This document shows, one piece after another, positions 34,401 to 45,760 of a stretch of 64,000 nucleotides of DNA. The stretch spans positions 310,001-374,000 of the forward strand of contig VCJN01003151.1 of NCBI GenBank assembly GCA_006384855.1, written 5' to 3'. The position numbers and the translations under genes were made by a program. The notes beneath the pieces were generated by a model that was not told the DNA's origin, ran no database searches, and saw only the letters and a program-made list of their open reading frames with translations. The stretch comes from Tetraselmis striata. Lineage: Eukaryota > Chlorophyta > Chlorodendrophyceae > Chlorodendrales > Chlorodendraceae. Positions within the stretch are counted from its first letter, which is position 1. Each line of letters opens with the position of its first letter.

Positions 34401-37400
34401 GTGCGCCCCCCGCCCTCCCTGCGGTGTCCCATCGCTGAGCGTCGCGCTCGCCTCCGGCAACGTCAGGGGTAGCCCGCCCTGACGACTCGAGGTGCAGTCG
34501 CTGGCGAGAACTCCTCTCCCCCCTGGTCAGACGCAGCTCAGCGCATGCGGGTAGACAAGGCATCGTGTAGCCAGGAGACTGGCGGGAAACCTGAAGAACG
34601 CCGCCCAACATGCCCCGGGGAGGGAAGGGGGGCAGTACAATGAGACACTCACAGTACTGTCAGCCGCATAGTTGGCGCCCGACGCTGGCGGTGAGATGGG
34701 ACAAGACGGCCGCGTCATCATTGGAGTATCTTGCTGCAGCCGTATCGCAGTGTGATTGTCATCGTAATGATGACACGCTCCCGCCCCCAGGTACCACGAG
34801 GAGCGGCAGCAGCTGGTCGCGGACCACAAGAGGGCCACGCTTGACGAGAAGGCCAAGTACGAGGAGGAGCTGGCCAAGGTGCGGCGCCAAGCTCGTGCTG
34901 CCATAAAGAGCCCATTCACTGTTTCACTCCAGCATGTGCATGGGAGATATCCCCGTGACGGTCCGTGCAGCACCGGACTCAACGGGTAGCACCGGAGCAA
35001 CACTCGGCGGTGGTGCTCGGCAGCGGCATGTGATGGGTTCTATGCATTGGTGGGAGCCGCCACCGTGTGGCTGAGCAGAGTATGCGGCGTGCGGTTCGAT
35101 GCGGTGTGCTCCGCAGATGAAAAACTCCAGCAACAACGTGGAGTCCACCCGGCGGGATCTGGAGGCCGCCAAGCGCAACCGTGCGTGGGTGCTCCAGGAG
35201 CGGCGGCTCAATGATGAGCACAAGAAGGAAATGGAGAGGTAACGCCGCTCCGCGTTTAACGCCCCGGGTACTTGGGTCAGTGGTACGCTGAAGAAATGGC
35301 ACCTGGTACCTTGCCATGCTGTGGTGTGGCCTGGTGGTGTGGTCAATCGTATTTAACTTGATGTGACGGGGTCCTAGGAAAATGAGCATCATGAGGAAGG
35401 CTATGGAGGAAGAGTTCGCGAACAACATGTGCAAGTTCAAGGAGAAGTACGACAGCGAGGTGGACGCGGTCTCGGAACACAGGGACTGGTATGAGAGCAT
35501 GGTGAATGCGCTTCACACCAAGTTTGTCACCGCCAACGATATGGTGCGCTCCCACAAAGAGAACGAAGAAGAAAAAGTAGAGAGAGAGCAAGGCGGAAAG
35601 GGAAAGAAACACAGCATGCTCCATTACCACGACAGGCAGCCGGGCTGACACCAACCCCCATCATAACCATCATTATGGTGATGATCATCATCACTATCAC
35701 CACCACCATCATCATCATCACCACCACCACCACCATCAACATCGTCGTCACCATCATCATCATCATCTCAATCTCCATCATCGTCACCACCATCATTATC
35801 TCCACCATTATCACCATCATCAATGACATCGCCATCGCCGCCCCCTTGTTAGTAACCGCCGATTACAGGTCTGCATGGATTGCGCCAGGCATAGTGCATG
35901 AGCGGTTTCTGTGGCTGGGATAATTCCATTGCATTGTTGCCAGGTCACCCAAGTCAATGACTACTCAAAAACCATGGACGAGGAGAGTCACTGGGCGCTC
36001 GGAACGGCCTGTCAACACATATTCAAATACCCTTCACCCATCTACATCCGCTGGGTGCGCCGGCCTCACTTCTGCGTGCTGTACAGTATGGCTTAAATGC
36101 TTACGTCCAATCATCGTTGCGTCACAGTAGCCGTCATGCGCATGCATGCCACTGATTTGCACGCCTTTGGGATGACCCCCCTCCCATCCTGAACCCAATC
36201 CTCGCCCCCTTGGGCACCCGCCACATACATTGGCGGGTCGGTTTTTTTTGACACCTTGACGCGTGGCATCTGGTCTTACTTTCTATGGCCCTCTGTGTAA
36301 CAGATTGGAGATCTTTCCACGGATGCGGCATTCAATGAGCGCATGTGGCGCAGCATCCTGGAGAAGCACAACTTCCCCGCTCACTGGACCATGACACAGG
36401 CGGCCCCGGACAGGTGAGGCAGCCTCTGTGCGCTTGTTGGTTCATTGACGGGCCGCAAGAAGCTGGGGCAGCTGAGAGCAGGATGCCTCCACGTTAAATT
36501 TTCCAGGGACATCGACATTGAGAAGTTTGAGCGCGCCCACTTGCTACATGCCACGGCGACCTCGACCCTGCAGGAGGTCTACATCAAGAACCCGGAGTGG
36601 ATGCCATTCAGGACTGTTCCTACTCAAGATGGTGGCGGTGAGTGCGGCGGCAAGTGGACCGACCAGTCTCTGTTACGATGGAAGCTCGGCAATTATAAAT
36701 GCAATAGAATATGAATAGGAAATGTGTTGATAAGTTGGATTTCCTTGAAAGAAATCTGACTGATACATCTTGTACTGCGAGTCGATTTCAGAAGTGCATT
36801 GTTTGAGCTTGTATTACCCATTTATCAAGGAAAAATGTACGTGCATTGCTTGACAGTGTAAAGCGACGCCGGAATGCGTACCGATGCAAAACGAGAAGAT
36901 TGCGATGACGGTTACTACGCGTTATTAGATGTGGGTTATATCTTATTGTATCATCGAAATTCTTACTGGTACTGTGTACAAGTACCGGTAAATTACCGGC
37001 TGAACTCAGCGCGTATGTATACAACGCGTACATATTGGTAAGGATAGTACATAGCTCGTTCGGTAAGGATTGCAATAGACAATGTGCTTGTAGTCCAGCA
37101 GTGTAGACATGAATGATCACATACTCCTTAGCATCGCGTCTGAATAGTCTACCGCGATGGAATATCTACAGCAATAATACGAACAATCAAAGAAAATGAA
37201 TAGCGGAATATATCAGAAATCGAAAAAAACGCTAGAATGATGGCAAATTAAACACGGCCAGGCCGCCCGGCCGTTTAGAATTATGTGCCACCTACGCGCC
37301 AGTATGTATTAGGTCTATATTCACCAAAATAAATTGTGACACCTCTGACAATTACCATCGCTGGGCAGCCAAGGAGGTGCCCGTGGAGGAGGCCATCTCG

Positions 37401-38117
37401 GCGCTCGTCCAGGAGCATGGTCGGGCCGTCGCCGAAGCTGTGCGGGCGGTGAAGAAGGAGCTGTTGCAATACAACGCGTCGGGGGACTATGAGGTCCGCG
37501 TGTTCTGGAACACGGAGGCCAGCCCGCAGCGCCGGGCCACGCCACTCGAAGTCCTGGAGGTCATGGACAAAAGGTCGGTCCGCGCAAGCAAAGTCGGAAT
37601 TCCAATTTTGTTTTGACTATATTCCCGCCAGTTTTTCAACCGCACAGGCCAGCTGTCTTACGGCCCGACCGACATGAACCTGCTTAGGGTCTGCTGCCCC
37701 GGTTAGGTGGCATTGCACGTAGCATGTGGTCTTATGAAGGCCAAGCGGCGCAGGCGTTGGCGTCCTGCGTGCCATGCGTGTGTTGTACCCGCGGGATGGG
37801 GGTTGGCATCTCTTTGGGGCAGGCGGACCGTGGGCCTTCCATGCCAGCATCGCCACGCCCTCTGTGCCCCCTCGGATGCGGGCGTCGCCCAGGCTCACCG
37901 AGCACCCGATGCCGCGTGTGCTTCGCTCCTCGTGCATGTCAGGGGTCGCGAGCTGCAGCGGATGCTGGGGAAGCAAGCGAAGCCTCGAGCCGCGCGGCGG
38001 GCCACTCGCAGCGGGTCGCGCCAGGCCAGCGCGAGCGCGCGCAGCCAGTCGCGCCCTGCGCAGCGACGAAGGCGCGAGCTGGCGCTGGGGTCTGAATCCT
38101 CTGAGGACGACGACTGA
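31420..38117 (+). CDS. zf-XS / XS / coiled-coil / XH protein, SGS3-IDN2(FDM)-like, 16 exons
   Basis: Exons: 31,420-31,688; 32,037-32,391; 32,708-32,772; 32,856-33,053; 33,174-33,254; 33,371-33,449; 33,561-33,646; 34,085-34,187; 34,351-34,400; 34,791-34,878; 35,117-35,238; 35,378-35,576; 36,304-36,413; 36,507-36,637; 37,369-37,573; 37,943-38,117. All are GT-AG with consistent phase; 771 residues, TGA stop. Residues ~62-105 form a zf-XS finger (FCPVC, LWQHAKDVAV, EHAAL). Residues ~190-296 fit XS (WPPCVIISS, GDILCKFPDRLDGFLEAV). Residues ~297-565 are coiled coil. Residues ~565-713 are XH (IGDLSTDAAF, NPEWMPFRTV, ELLQYNASGDYEVRVFWN, RRATPLEVLEVM). The tail is Arg-rich and ends ESSEDDD. In land plants such proteins bind double-stranded RNA and act in RNA-directed DNA methylation (IDN2/FDM) or siRNA amplification (SGS3, which lacks XH). 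The XH domain favours the IDN2/FDM type. Confidence 0.85.
33790..33972 (+). repeat. Telomere-like repeats inside an intron of the XS-XH gene
   Basis: Intron between 33,647 and 34,084 carries GTTAGGGTTAGGGTTTTAGG and repeated GGTTTGTGG(C/T) blocks, with two near-identical ~70-bp sub-blocks. The sense (TTTAGGG) matches plant-type telomeric repeats. Confidence 0.75.
35683..35826 (+). repeat. CAT/CAC trinucleotide tract in an intron
   Basis: About 140 bases of (CAT/CAC)n with local variation, in the intron between 35,577 and 36,303 of the XS-XH gene. It produces Met-rich or Ile-rich open frames that are not genes. Confidence 0.85.
36690..37310 (+). repeat. AT-rich interspersed repeat, copy in the XS-XH gene's largest intron
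   Basis: Lies wholly within the 36,638-37,368 intron (731 bp) and accounts for its size. Shares ordered blocks with 24,270-24,680, ending in AACACGGCCAGGC and CCACCTACGCGC. The intron keeps good splice sites (GTGAGT and GGGCAG), so the insertion is tolerated. Confidence 0.6.
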
Positions 38118-38879
38118 GGTAGGTCGGCGCCCAGCCTCTCTCCAGTCTCTGCTGCAGGGTGTGCGCTTTCCGCCTTTTTTCTCTCCATCCGTACCGGCCA
38201 CCCGCTGTCTGTTACCTCGCCTTGCCTTCCCTGGCCCGACTGACTGGCTGTGCACTGTGCTGCCGGCAGCATTTCCACGGCACGCAAGTGCGTCGCTGCT
38301 GCCTCACCAACACCTTCTCGCGGCAACCTCCCTGACTTCCTCTCGGCCTCAGCCGCCGCATCGGCCGTTACGCGAGCACATTGTGGCGGCTGCGACCCAC
38401 CATGACCTATCTGGGTCAGATAGGTTTTCATACCCTGGTCAATAACCCAGCTAGGGTAAGAGTATACTACTATAACGAGGCGTGGCCGACATCACATCAC
38501 CGCGCACTTATTAGTGACTGCCTGGGTCCTCACTGGATTACGTGGCACAGTGTACATATCTCCTTGCATGTCTCCATAGATCTAAACAGTACTCGCAAGT
38601 AGTCACCAGGAGCCCTGAGTGATAAAACACGGCTGGGGCTCCCTCTACGCTTAGCATCGCAGCGACAAGACAAACACATAGTTGCTATATACTTTTTCTA
38701 ATGAGAGGCCACGCTCCGGCAGGGTCCGACACCGCCCCGTGCACGAGAGCAGCGTGCCCGCACCATATCAGCACAACTGCATGTCATACATCAATACAAC
38801 ACTTAGACGAAAATGGCTACAACCAGTACGCCCGTGCTGGCTTTAATGGATTTCGATTTCGGCCGCAGTGCAGACACCC
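38118..38879. other. Intergenic, no gene seen
   Basis: 3' flank of the XS-XH gene. No open frame with domain signal and no poly(A) signal that I could fix with confidence. Confidence 0.4.
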
Positions 38880-39700
38880 TTTTAGCGTTTTTTTTCCTGG
38901 AGCTTCCGGGCGTTCGTAGTGCTATCGAGCACCTCATGCGGGCGCTGCTCGGCGATGGCGGCCGTCAGCACCGGCCGACCCGCCCGGTCCCGGAGCGCAT
39001 GAAGGTCGACGGAGCGCAGCTCCTCCGCCTGCGCGCCCCCATCAGCCGGGAACCCACGATCGACGAGGATGGCGGCCAGATCAAAGCGCCTCCGCTGCTC
39101 GCGCATCAGCCTCTGGGATCCAACAAATTCCGGTTGCACCGGAAGAGTCTCGCCGCCTCGTCCACAATCTCGCTGCTCCGGATGTCGACGCCTCGCTCCT
39201 CCACCAGCCACGGCCAACTGTTCTCGAGCTAGCCCCCGAGGTAATCATCACCTGCCGAATCGTCAGCTCAGGCATATGGTAGGTCGTGATTCTCTCGGCG
39301 GACGCGGCGTCCAGGCTCGCGGCTCGCGCCGCCCAAATCCACCAGCAGCCGCAGCAGAATGGGGTTCCGCTCGGCGGGCGCCGCCTCGGCGGATGCCACT
39401 ACGTCACCCGACGCCTCGTGCTGCCGCAGTCGGCACAGGATGCTCGTGCCAAGCAGGCGCCAGTCGATGCCGCACGGCACCTCGCGGCATGCCACCTCGG
39501 GCCGCGCCAGCATCCATTCCAGGGCGGGCAACGCGGCATCCCCCGGCGCTCCGCCACCCCGGCTCGTCGTCGCCAGGGCTGAACACGTTTTGCGCGCAGC
39601 GGATGGCCAGAAAGTTGGCGAGGGCGACGTCCCTGTCGAGCTCGTCTGCCCTGGACTGTTCAATATAGTGTCGGCAGAGCTGGCAGTCCCACAGCTCCGG
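38880..39700 (-). pseudogene. Ankyrin-family-like protein, copy 2, frameshifted relic
   Basis: Minus-strand blocks match the 18,242-19,348 locus in order: ELWDCQLCRHYIEQS, LANFLAIRCAQNVFS, LRLLVDLGG, ELTIRQVMITSG, SWPWLVEERGVDIRSS, RRFDLAAILVDRGF, DLHALRDRAGRPVLTAAIAE. Several frame changes separate the blocks. At the position where copy 1 has an in-frame TAG, this copy has CAG. The locus sits next to the outer LTR at 39,867. Confidence 0.6.
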
Positions 39701-39866
39701 AGAGCTGGCTGGTGGCTCTTGCGCCGCAGCGACGATGCCTCCCCTCCCCTCTGCTACAATCCCCTGCCACGATTCCTATACGTGGCACCACACATGCGAA
39801 ACATGGAATCAGAAGCACGCGCCGCCGGTTGTGCTGCGCTTTTGTACATAGCGTTGCCTCCGTTAC

Positions 39867-40156
39867 TAATGAACTTTCAGACTAACAACAGGTGATTGCA
39901 CAGTGACAGTAGAGACTGTAAGGTTTGGTGGGAAACAAAGAAGTGATTACAATGTCAGTGATTCTAGAAATATTATAGTTGCTGGCTATTGCTGCACCTC
40001 ACGCTCTCAGCACTCCAATTGCTGGAGGGTTGTAGATTCTAAGGCTGTATCACAGCACATGTAAGCTCATGAGATTTTGCTGCAACAAGCAAGGCTGTAT
40101 CATTGTCTGGCTGTCCCTTTGTTGAACAATTGTGAATAGTTTCCTGCTTGACTGTA
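39867..40156 (-). repeat. LTR-like terminal repeat, lower-coordinate copy
   Basis: About 290 bp from the ACTTTCAGACTAACAACAGG block to TTTCCTGCTTGACTGTA, matching 56,028-56,318 in the same orientation at about 90 % by eye. It lies about 230 bp beyond the RNase H region, as a 3' LTR would for a minus-strand element. Confidence 0.75.
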
Positions 40157-40387
40157 CCCGGGTAGCACACTAAATCGCTGTGTAATATACAATTGCTATA
40201 CATTTATCATGTGTAAGTTCAGGTCCTGCCCTGAAGGGGCATGCCGTTATTAATCCTGCACTGACTACTGTCTCATTTAGTACATTCGTACAGATTATGA
40301 CTCAGTTACTTCGACCCCCCTCCTAACTGAGGACATGTGATGGATGACGACACATGCAGAAATGAATATATAATAATTGCACAGTGA

Positions 40388-43300
40388 TCAGCGCCTTTTC
40401 ACCACATTCATAATCCTAGTCGACTGAGGATTGCTGACCGGCTTGGTGAAGATATCAGCAAGCGTAGAGCTGCTGGGCTCGTAGTAGATCTTGATGATGC
40501 CATCCCTGTGGGCGTCGCGCACAAAGTGCAGGCGAATATCCAGGTGTTTGGTGCGGCTGGATGTGCTGCCCGTTGTCGCAATAGCAATGCATGCGTGGCT
40601 GTCTTCTGCAATGGGGGTTGGCAGTGTTTGCGGGAACCCTAACTCCCCCATCATTTGACACGGGAGCCTCAGCTGTGGAGAGGGTTACTAGGGGCTGCAG
40701 TTTGGAGGCATAACTGACAGCTGCGCCGCACATGATGAAGACGTAGCCGGTGGTGCCTTTGCAACTACTGCGATAAGTGGTCGCGTAGTTGGCGTCACTG
40801 AACCCAGTCACAAAGATTGAGCGTGCTTCCCCCAATAAAGGTGAGACCTTGACCATGTGTATGGCTGAGGTAGCGCAGGCGAGTTCTGGCGTCCTCTAGA
40901 TGCGAACGAGTGGGAGTGCACATAAACCGAGTGATACAATTGGTTGACTGTCTGGGTGATGTCTGGTTGTGTAGCAACTGATGCATAGAGTAATGCACCC
41001 GCAAGACTGCGGTGGTGTGAAGCCATATCGTTGTCCAGTGGTGGTGATACGCGGGGGTCGTTGGCGGATGTTGGCAGTGCGGTGGGCTTGCAGTTGTCCA
41101 TCCCGTAGCGCCGAAATAGGTCCTTAATATACTGACTCTGGTGAATGGTGATGGTGCGTGCTGACAGGTTGCGTTCAATGGCCACGCCCAACAGCCATCT
41201 GCAAGTCCCGAGACCCTTGATGTCAAAGGTGGCGCCGACAGCAGATTTGAAGTCGGCAATCCAGGTGGGTGGCGTGCTGCAGATCAGGATGTCGTCGACA
41301 TAGACAACAATAACGCTGAATATTTCGTTATGGTGTCAGTGCTGCGATAGCCACATGCGCCAGGGTCGGTTCTGAGTTGGATACAGCCTTGGCTGCGCAG
41401 CAAAAAGTTGAAGAAAAGAATCCAGCAGCTGCGGGGTGCCTGCTTGAGCCCATATATTGCCGCCTTGAGAAGGCAAACCAGGCGCGTGCCTTCCGTGCCG
41501 CGTTGAACAAATCCATCTGGATCCGTATAGATATCCTCCTCAAGGTTTGCATAGAGGAAAGCACAGTCAACATCAGTTTGCTCGCAATATGGAGGCCAAG
41601 GTGGGCAACAAGGCTGAAGATGACTCGGAGAGTGGGGAACTTAGGTGCGAAGGTCCCCGTGAAGTCCAGCCCTTGTACATGGGAAAACCCCTTTGCACAC
41701 ATGCGCGCCTTGTGCCGTGCAATGCTGCCATCAGCATGGTGCTTTGTTTTGAAAACCCATTTGCATTTGACTGTCTTTCTGCCAGCAGGAAGAGTGACAA
41801 GCTCCCGTGTGACGCGGCTGAGGAGGGAATCATATTCGGCTTGGATAGCGAGTTGCCATTCGGCAGCATGAGGTGAGGCGGGGGCCTCCCTGTAGGTCTG
41901 CGGGTCACCCGGGGATTCGCCTGCTACCAGTGCAGCTGGCAGCTGATATCCGTGTGAGGGGAACACATTGTCTGTAGCAGGAATTCTGACATTTGGTGTG
42001 ATGCTGCGGCGCGGTCGTGGAGCTGGGTTCAATTGTTGTTGGCTAGTGGTATCGCTGATCAGTGTGTCAGGCTGGCCGGTGGGGGACGACACCTGCTGCT
42101 GGTTGGTTGGCTGCATTACCGGCGCATGCCTCAGACTGGCTGCTCGGGTCAGCTGCGGTGGTGGATGTTGAGGTCGGAATCGGCTGCATCGGAATGGGCT
42201 GGCTAACAACGGGATCACTTGTCGAGTGTTGGGCTTTTGAGGAACTGGTGGTGCAGCTGGGGTTGTCGGACTAGGTGTAGGCTGGAGGGGAGCTTGCTGA
42301 GCAGGTTCCATCGGTGGCGGTGTGTGTCGTCGTTGCAGAGGGGCAATCGGGCACTGCAGGTTGTCGTCATCATCATCAGAAGAGTCGCTGTCCGAGGGAT
42401 GGATAGGCTGCCCCTCCTGAGGTGAGTGCCCCTCCCCAGTTGGCTGCCCCTGTTGAAGTGATGTATCTCCTGTACCTGCTGAGGAAGAGCTGTACCGCCC
42501 CTGATGAGTGGCTGCATGCCACTCATCAGGCAGCTCTGGATCAAATCGTCCGAGTCGGTCAGACTCGTTAAAGGCAACACTGCGACTGGACACCACCATT
42601 CGAGTGACATGCATCCACTGTTACCAGCCACGCTGGTGAATCATGTTAGTATCCCTCGAAGTTGCCTTCAAGCGAAGAGGCTGCAATCTTGTTGCGATTA
42701 ACGCGGGGCACGTACACGTAGGCTGGACAGCCAAATGTGTAAAGGGAGGAGAGGCACAGAGTAACGCCAGTGAGGCGACGCAGTGGGATGTCGCTGATAC
42801 CACGACGGAAGGTGTGCGATTATGTACATGCACAATGGTAGCCATGGCAAATTCCCAAAATTCGGCACCGAGGCCAGCGTAGTCTAGCATGCGTTAGGGT
42901 CCAGGTAGCTTGGGTATTATACCAAGTGCGCTCAAGTAAATCGTTATGGAATTGACTGTAGGGCGCAGCGTTTTCCCGACTGGTTCGAGATTCATCCGTT
43001 GCGAATAAGAACTCAGCGCTGCGAAATGCGGTTTCGTCAAGGCGCAGTGTTTCTAAGCGATCCTAACCCCGGGCTGAAGCCATGGTGCGATACGCTTTGA
43101 GGAAATTATTGGAGGCCGCGCGAGAACGGCAGGTGTAGAACGCCACGACTGAAGTGGCACAGTCGATGGCTCCGACCACTTGAGTAAATATCGCCTTGTA
43201 AAGATGGGACGTGATTCTGCCAGAAATCCCAGCCAGTGCGTTGAAATGGCCGTGTGGGCTTGACGTGCAGGCCTCTAGGACGGGGGGCGGCAGTTGATGT

Positions 43301-43577
43301 GATGAGGGCGCACGTCCGGCAGAACGGCAAAGAGCAGGGTCCGGCAGGAAGGATGTTTACGCCGCTGCGGGTAAGTGATGCCGTACCACGCCCGCTGATG
43401 TGTCCGAGACAAGCATGCCATAGTTGATGAGGTGATGTCATGTTAGCGAAGAGAGCAGTAGATGGAGGCATAGGAATAGGGCGGCGAGGCTTGGGCTGGA
43501 TGATGTGGGAGGAAAGGGTTCGTAGGCGCCCGTGGGTCAGGATGGGAACAACAGTTCTGTTGGGCAATAGGAGCCGA
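40388..43577 (-). mobile_element. Copia pol part: pre-integrase, integrase, RT and RNase H regions
   Basis: Recognisable parts on the minus strand: pre-integrase block (LWHACLGHISGRG) near 43,400-43,460; integrase C-terminal block (GAEFWEFAMATIVHVHNRTP) near 42,810-42,880; Pro/Ser-rich linker 42,000-42,600; RVT_2 block (KCKWVFKTKHHADGSIARHK, GFSHVQGLDF) near 41,640-41,800; RNase H block (SDANYATTYRSSCKGTTGYV) near 40,720-40,800. The region is a fossil with several interruptions. Confidence 0.8.
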
Positions 43578-43599
43578 CACTGTGAGATTCAGATGTGAC

Positions 43600-44161
43600 G
43601 CAAGTGTGCCCTACTGGTGACGAACGACGACATACGGGGACGATACGGGACGGACGAGGGACGTGGATTTCATACCCAGTAGCGACGACTATCGCGCGCG
43701 ACCTGTAAAGTACTATATGAATTTCTCGTTTCCATAATTTCATCAAATTGATATGCGCACGCGGGCTCGCGTGTCGCCCGCCGACGCGGAGTACCCGGGC
43801 TAAGTACAGGCGGCTGCAAGTACTCGCTGCACATCGCTGCACATCGCCGCGGTGTGCGGCGGTGTGCGGCACAACGGGCGGAGGTGTGGGCGGATGTAGG
43901 TGGTACGGTAGGTGGTAGGCGGTAGATAGGTGGTGTTCGTAGGTGCGCGTTTTAATGCAGCCGCCCTAACTGCTGATGATTGTGTAACGCCCATGCACGC
44001 GCATGAAGTACGGGGTCGCCTGGCGGTCACCGCCGCTCACCGCTGAACCAAGCGCGGACAGCCGCGCACTCGCATTTGTGCTCCCTGCCGGTGGTGGGCT
44101 ACATCCACCCCAACTCTCAACCCCCCCCCCCCCCCCCCCCCGCGCGCGCGCGGCAGCAGGC
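43600..44161. other. Left subterminal region of the CACTA-like element
   Basis: Contains repeats of GCACATCGC and GCGGTGTGCGGC near 43,825-43,872 and GGTGGTA-type repeats to 43,935. The reverse complement GCCGCACACCGCCGCACA occurs near 49,371-49,390 towards the other end. Such inverted subterminal motifs are typical of CACTA elements. A C run of ~22 nt lies at 44,120-44,141. Confidence 0.5.
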
Positions 44162-45590
44162 ATGCCGGGAGAGGGATGGATGTCGAGTGTGTCGAAGAAT
44201 GGCGTGTACACATGCAAGCACTGCCACGGCATCGTGACGGGCAGTAGTGAAAGGACGGCGCGAGAGCGGCACTTCCGGAAATACCCGAACTGTAGCCACT
44301 CGTTGAAGCGTGCGGCTAAGTTGCATTGCAAGGCCGCCTTATTACAAGCAGCAGCAGCAGGGCGGCAGCAGTAGCAGCAGCAGCGGCAGGGGCGGCAGCA
44401 GGAGTAGCTGCAGCCGTCGGAAACGGCCCGCCGGCGCCGGTCTCGGAGGACGATGTGATGGGTCTGGGGAAGGACCCCGTTGGCGAAGACGGTGTGGACA
44501 TCGACGCGCCTGCGTGGCCGCCGGCGGACGTGGAAGCTGCCGATGAGGGCGTGATACGGAAAGGCGATCCCGGTGACTTCTACATGAAGGCCATCGCCAA
44601 GAAGTTCCGGGGAGTATGGCACTACGGCGTGATAACCGGCGTCGTTACCGAGTGGGTGTTGGAGGACTACGGCGGGGCGACCCAGTGGCGCGCTGTTTTC
44701 GAGGACGGTGACATTGTGGACCTTCTGCGTTCAGAGGTGAGTGGGCCCGGCCTGCGTGCGGGTGGCACCACTCAACTGCGGTTGTATGGAATCACACGCA
44801 CCCGCCCGGTCGGCGTGGCAGGTTGTGGAGGCTATGGCGGCTGCCCATGAGCACCCCCCTGTGGATGCGGACGGGGATGCTCGCTTGGTAACCGTCCATG
44901 AAGGCGATGACTTGTCCAGTGAATCACGCACCTTGCCCGGCGTGCGTTCAACACAACCCGGCTGGCGGAGGCCAAGCACAACACTGGCTGCCATGGCGTG
45001 TGCCATGTGCATGTGGTCATGGGCTATGTCAGCATGGTCAACCTCTTCCCCCTCGCGCCGTTCCACCTGTTTTTATTTGGCTTGGGAAGGGACTTCTGGA
45101 GGAAATTTGTCACCGTGCAGGGTCACATTGGATTCCGAGCTATGAAGCAAGAAGACCGGCGCCAGGCTTTAGTCCCGATACCCAGCAACTTTGAACGCGG
45201 GTTGCGCCCTTCGTTTGCAGTGTCCAAGAATCGAAAGGTAACCCCCCCCCCCCCCCCCGGGCGTGGGCGTGCGTGGGCGTGGGCGTGACGGCATTCCCCT
45301 CCATGACTGCAGGGTCAGGCAAGGTGACGGTGCAGTCCGGCTCGGTCATGGAGGACTGCTTGAACCACATGGAAACGTTTTCCATTCTTAACGCCGGTCC
45401 GCTGCTCGAGGAGGCCCGGGTGAAGGCGATCATGACCGAGAAGGAGCTTCGCGTCCCCAGGCGGTGCTTGGGCACATGTACAAGCGCATGCAAGGAGCTG
45501 CGTGGTTCGTCACGCGGTGGGGGTTGCAGAATGTGGTGACGGAGGAGGACGGCCCCGAGCGCAAGGCGCAGGTGGACGCGCTCACCAGGG
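44162..45590 (+). pseudogene. CACTA-element gene: C2HC-type finger, DGD domain, tnp2-like block
   Basis: ATG at 44,162 starts a finger region (YTCKHCHGIV, REHFRKYPNCS-like spacing C-x2-C...H...C). A CAG-rich tract (44,341-44,410) follows, across which the sensible frame changes. The next block, GDFYMKAIAKKFRGVWHYGV...WRAVFEDGDIVDLL, resembles Tudor/agenet-like DGD domains of plant and algal transposon proteins. A donor follows at 44,737 and an acceptor at 44,821 (VVEAMAAAHEHPP). Further blocks are GCHGVCHVHVVMGYVSMVNL with FPLAPFHLFLFGLGRDFWRK, then AVLGHMYKRMQGAAWFVTRW up to the minisatellite. The FPLAPFHLFLFG block recalls tnp2-type transposases, which suits a CACTA element, but this is a weak match. 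At least three frame changes make the copy non-functional. Confidence 0.5.
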
Positions 45591-45610
45591 AGGGGAGGAC
45601 TCTAGACCCA

Positions 45611-45760
45611 GCGCGGCGCCAAGGCGCAGCGGCCGGGGCAGCGCGGCGCCAAGGCGCGGCGCCAAGGCGCGGCGGCCGGGGGAGCGCGGCGCCAAGGCGC
45701 GGCGGCCGGGGCAGCGCGGCGCCAAGGCGCGGCGGCCGGGGCAGCGCGGCGCCAAGGCGA
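45611..45760. repeat. 30-bp GC-rich minisatellite, second array
   Basis: About five units of GCGCGGCGCCAAGGCGCGGC plus GGCCGGGGCA, with one 12-bp partial insertion. The unit differs from the 5,461-5,610 array at only about four positions. Confidence 0.8.

Noticed and set aside
35527-35835. Met- or Ile-rich membrane-like ORFs
   Set aside because: They translate the intronic CAT/CAC tract of the XS-XH gene.
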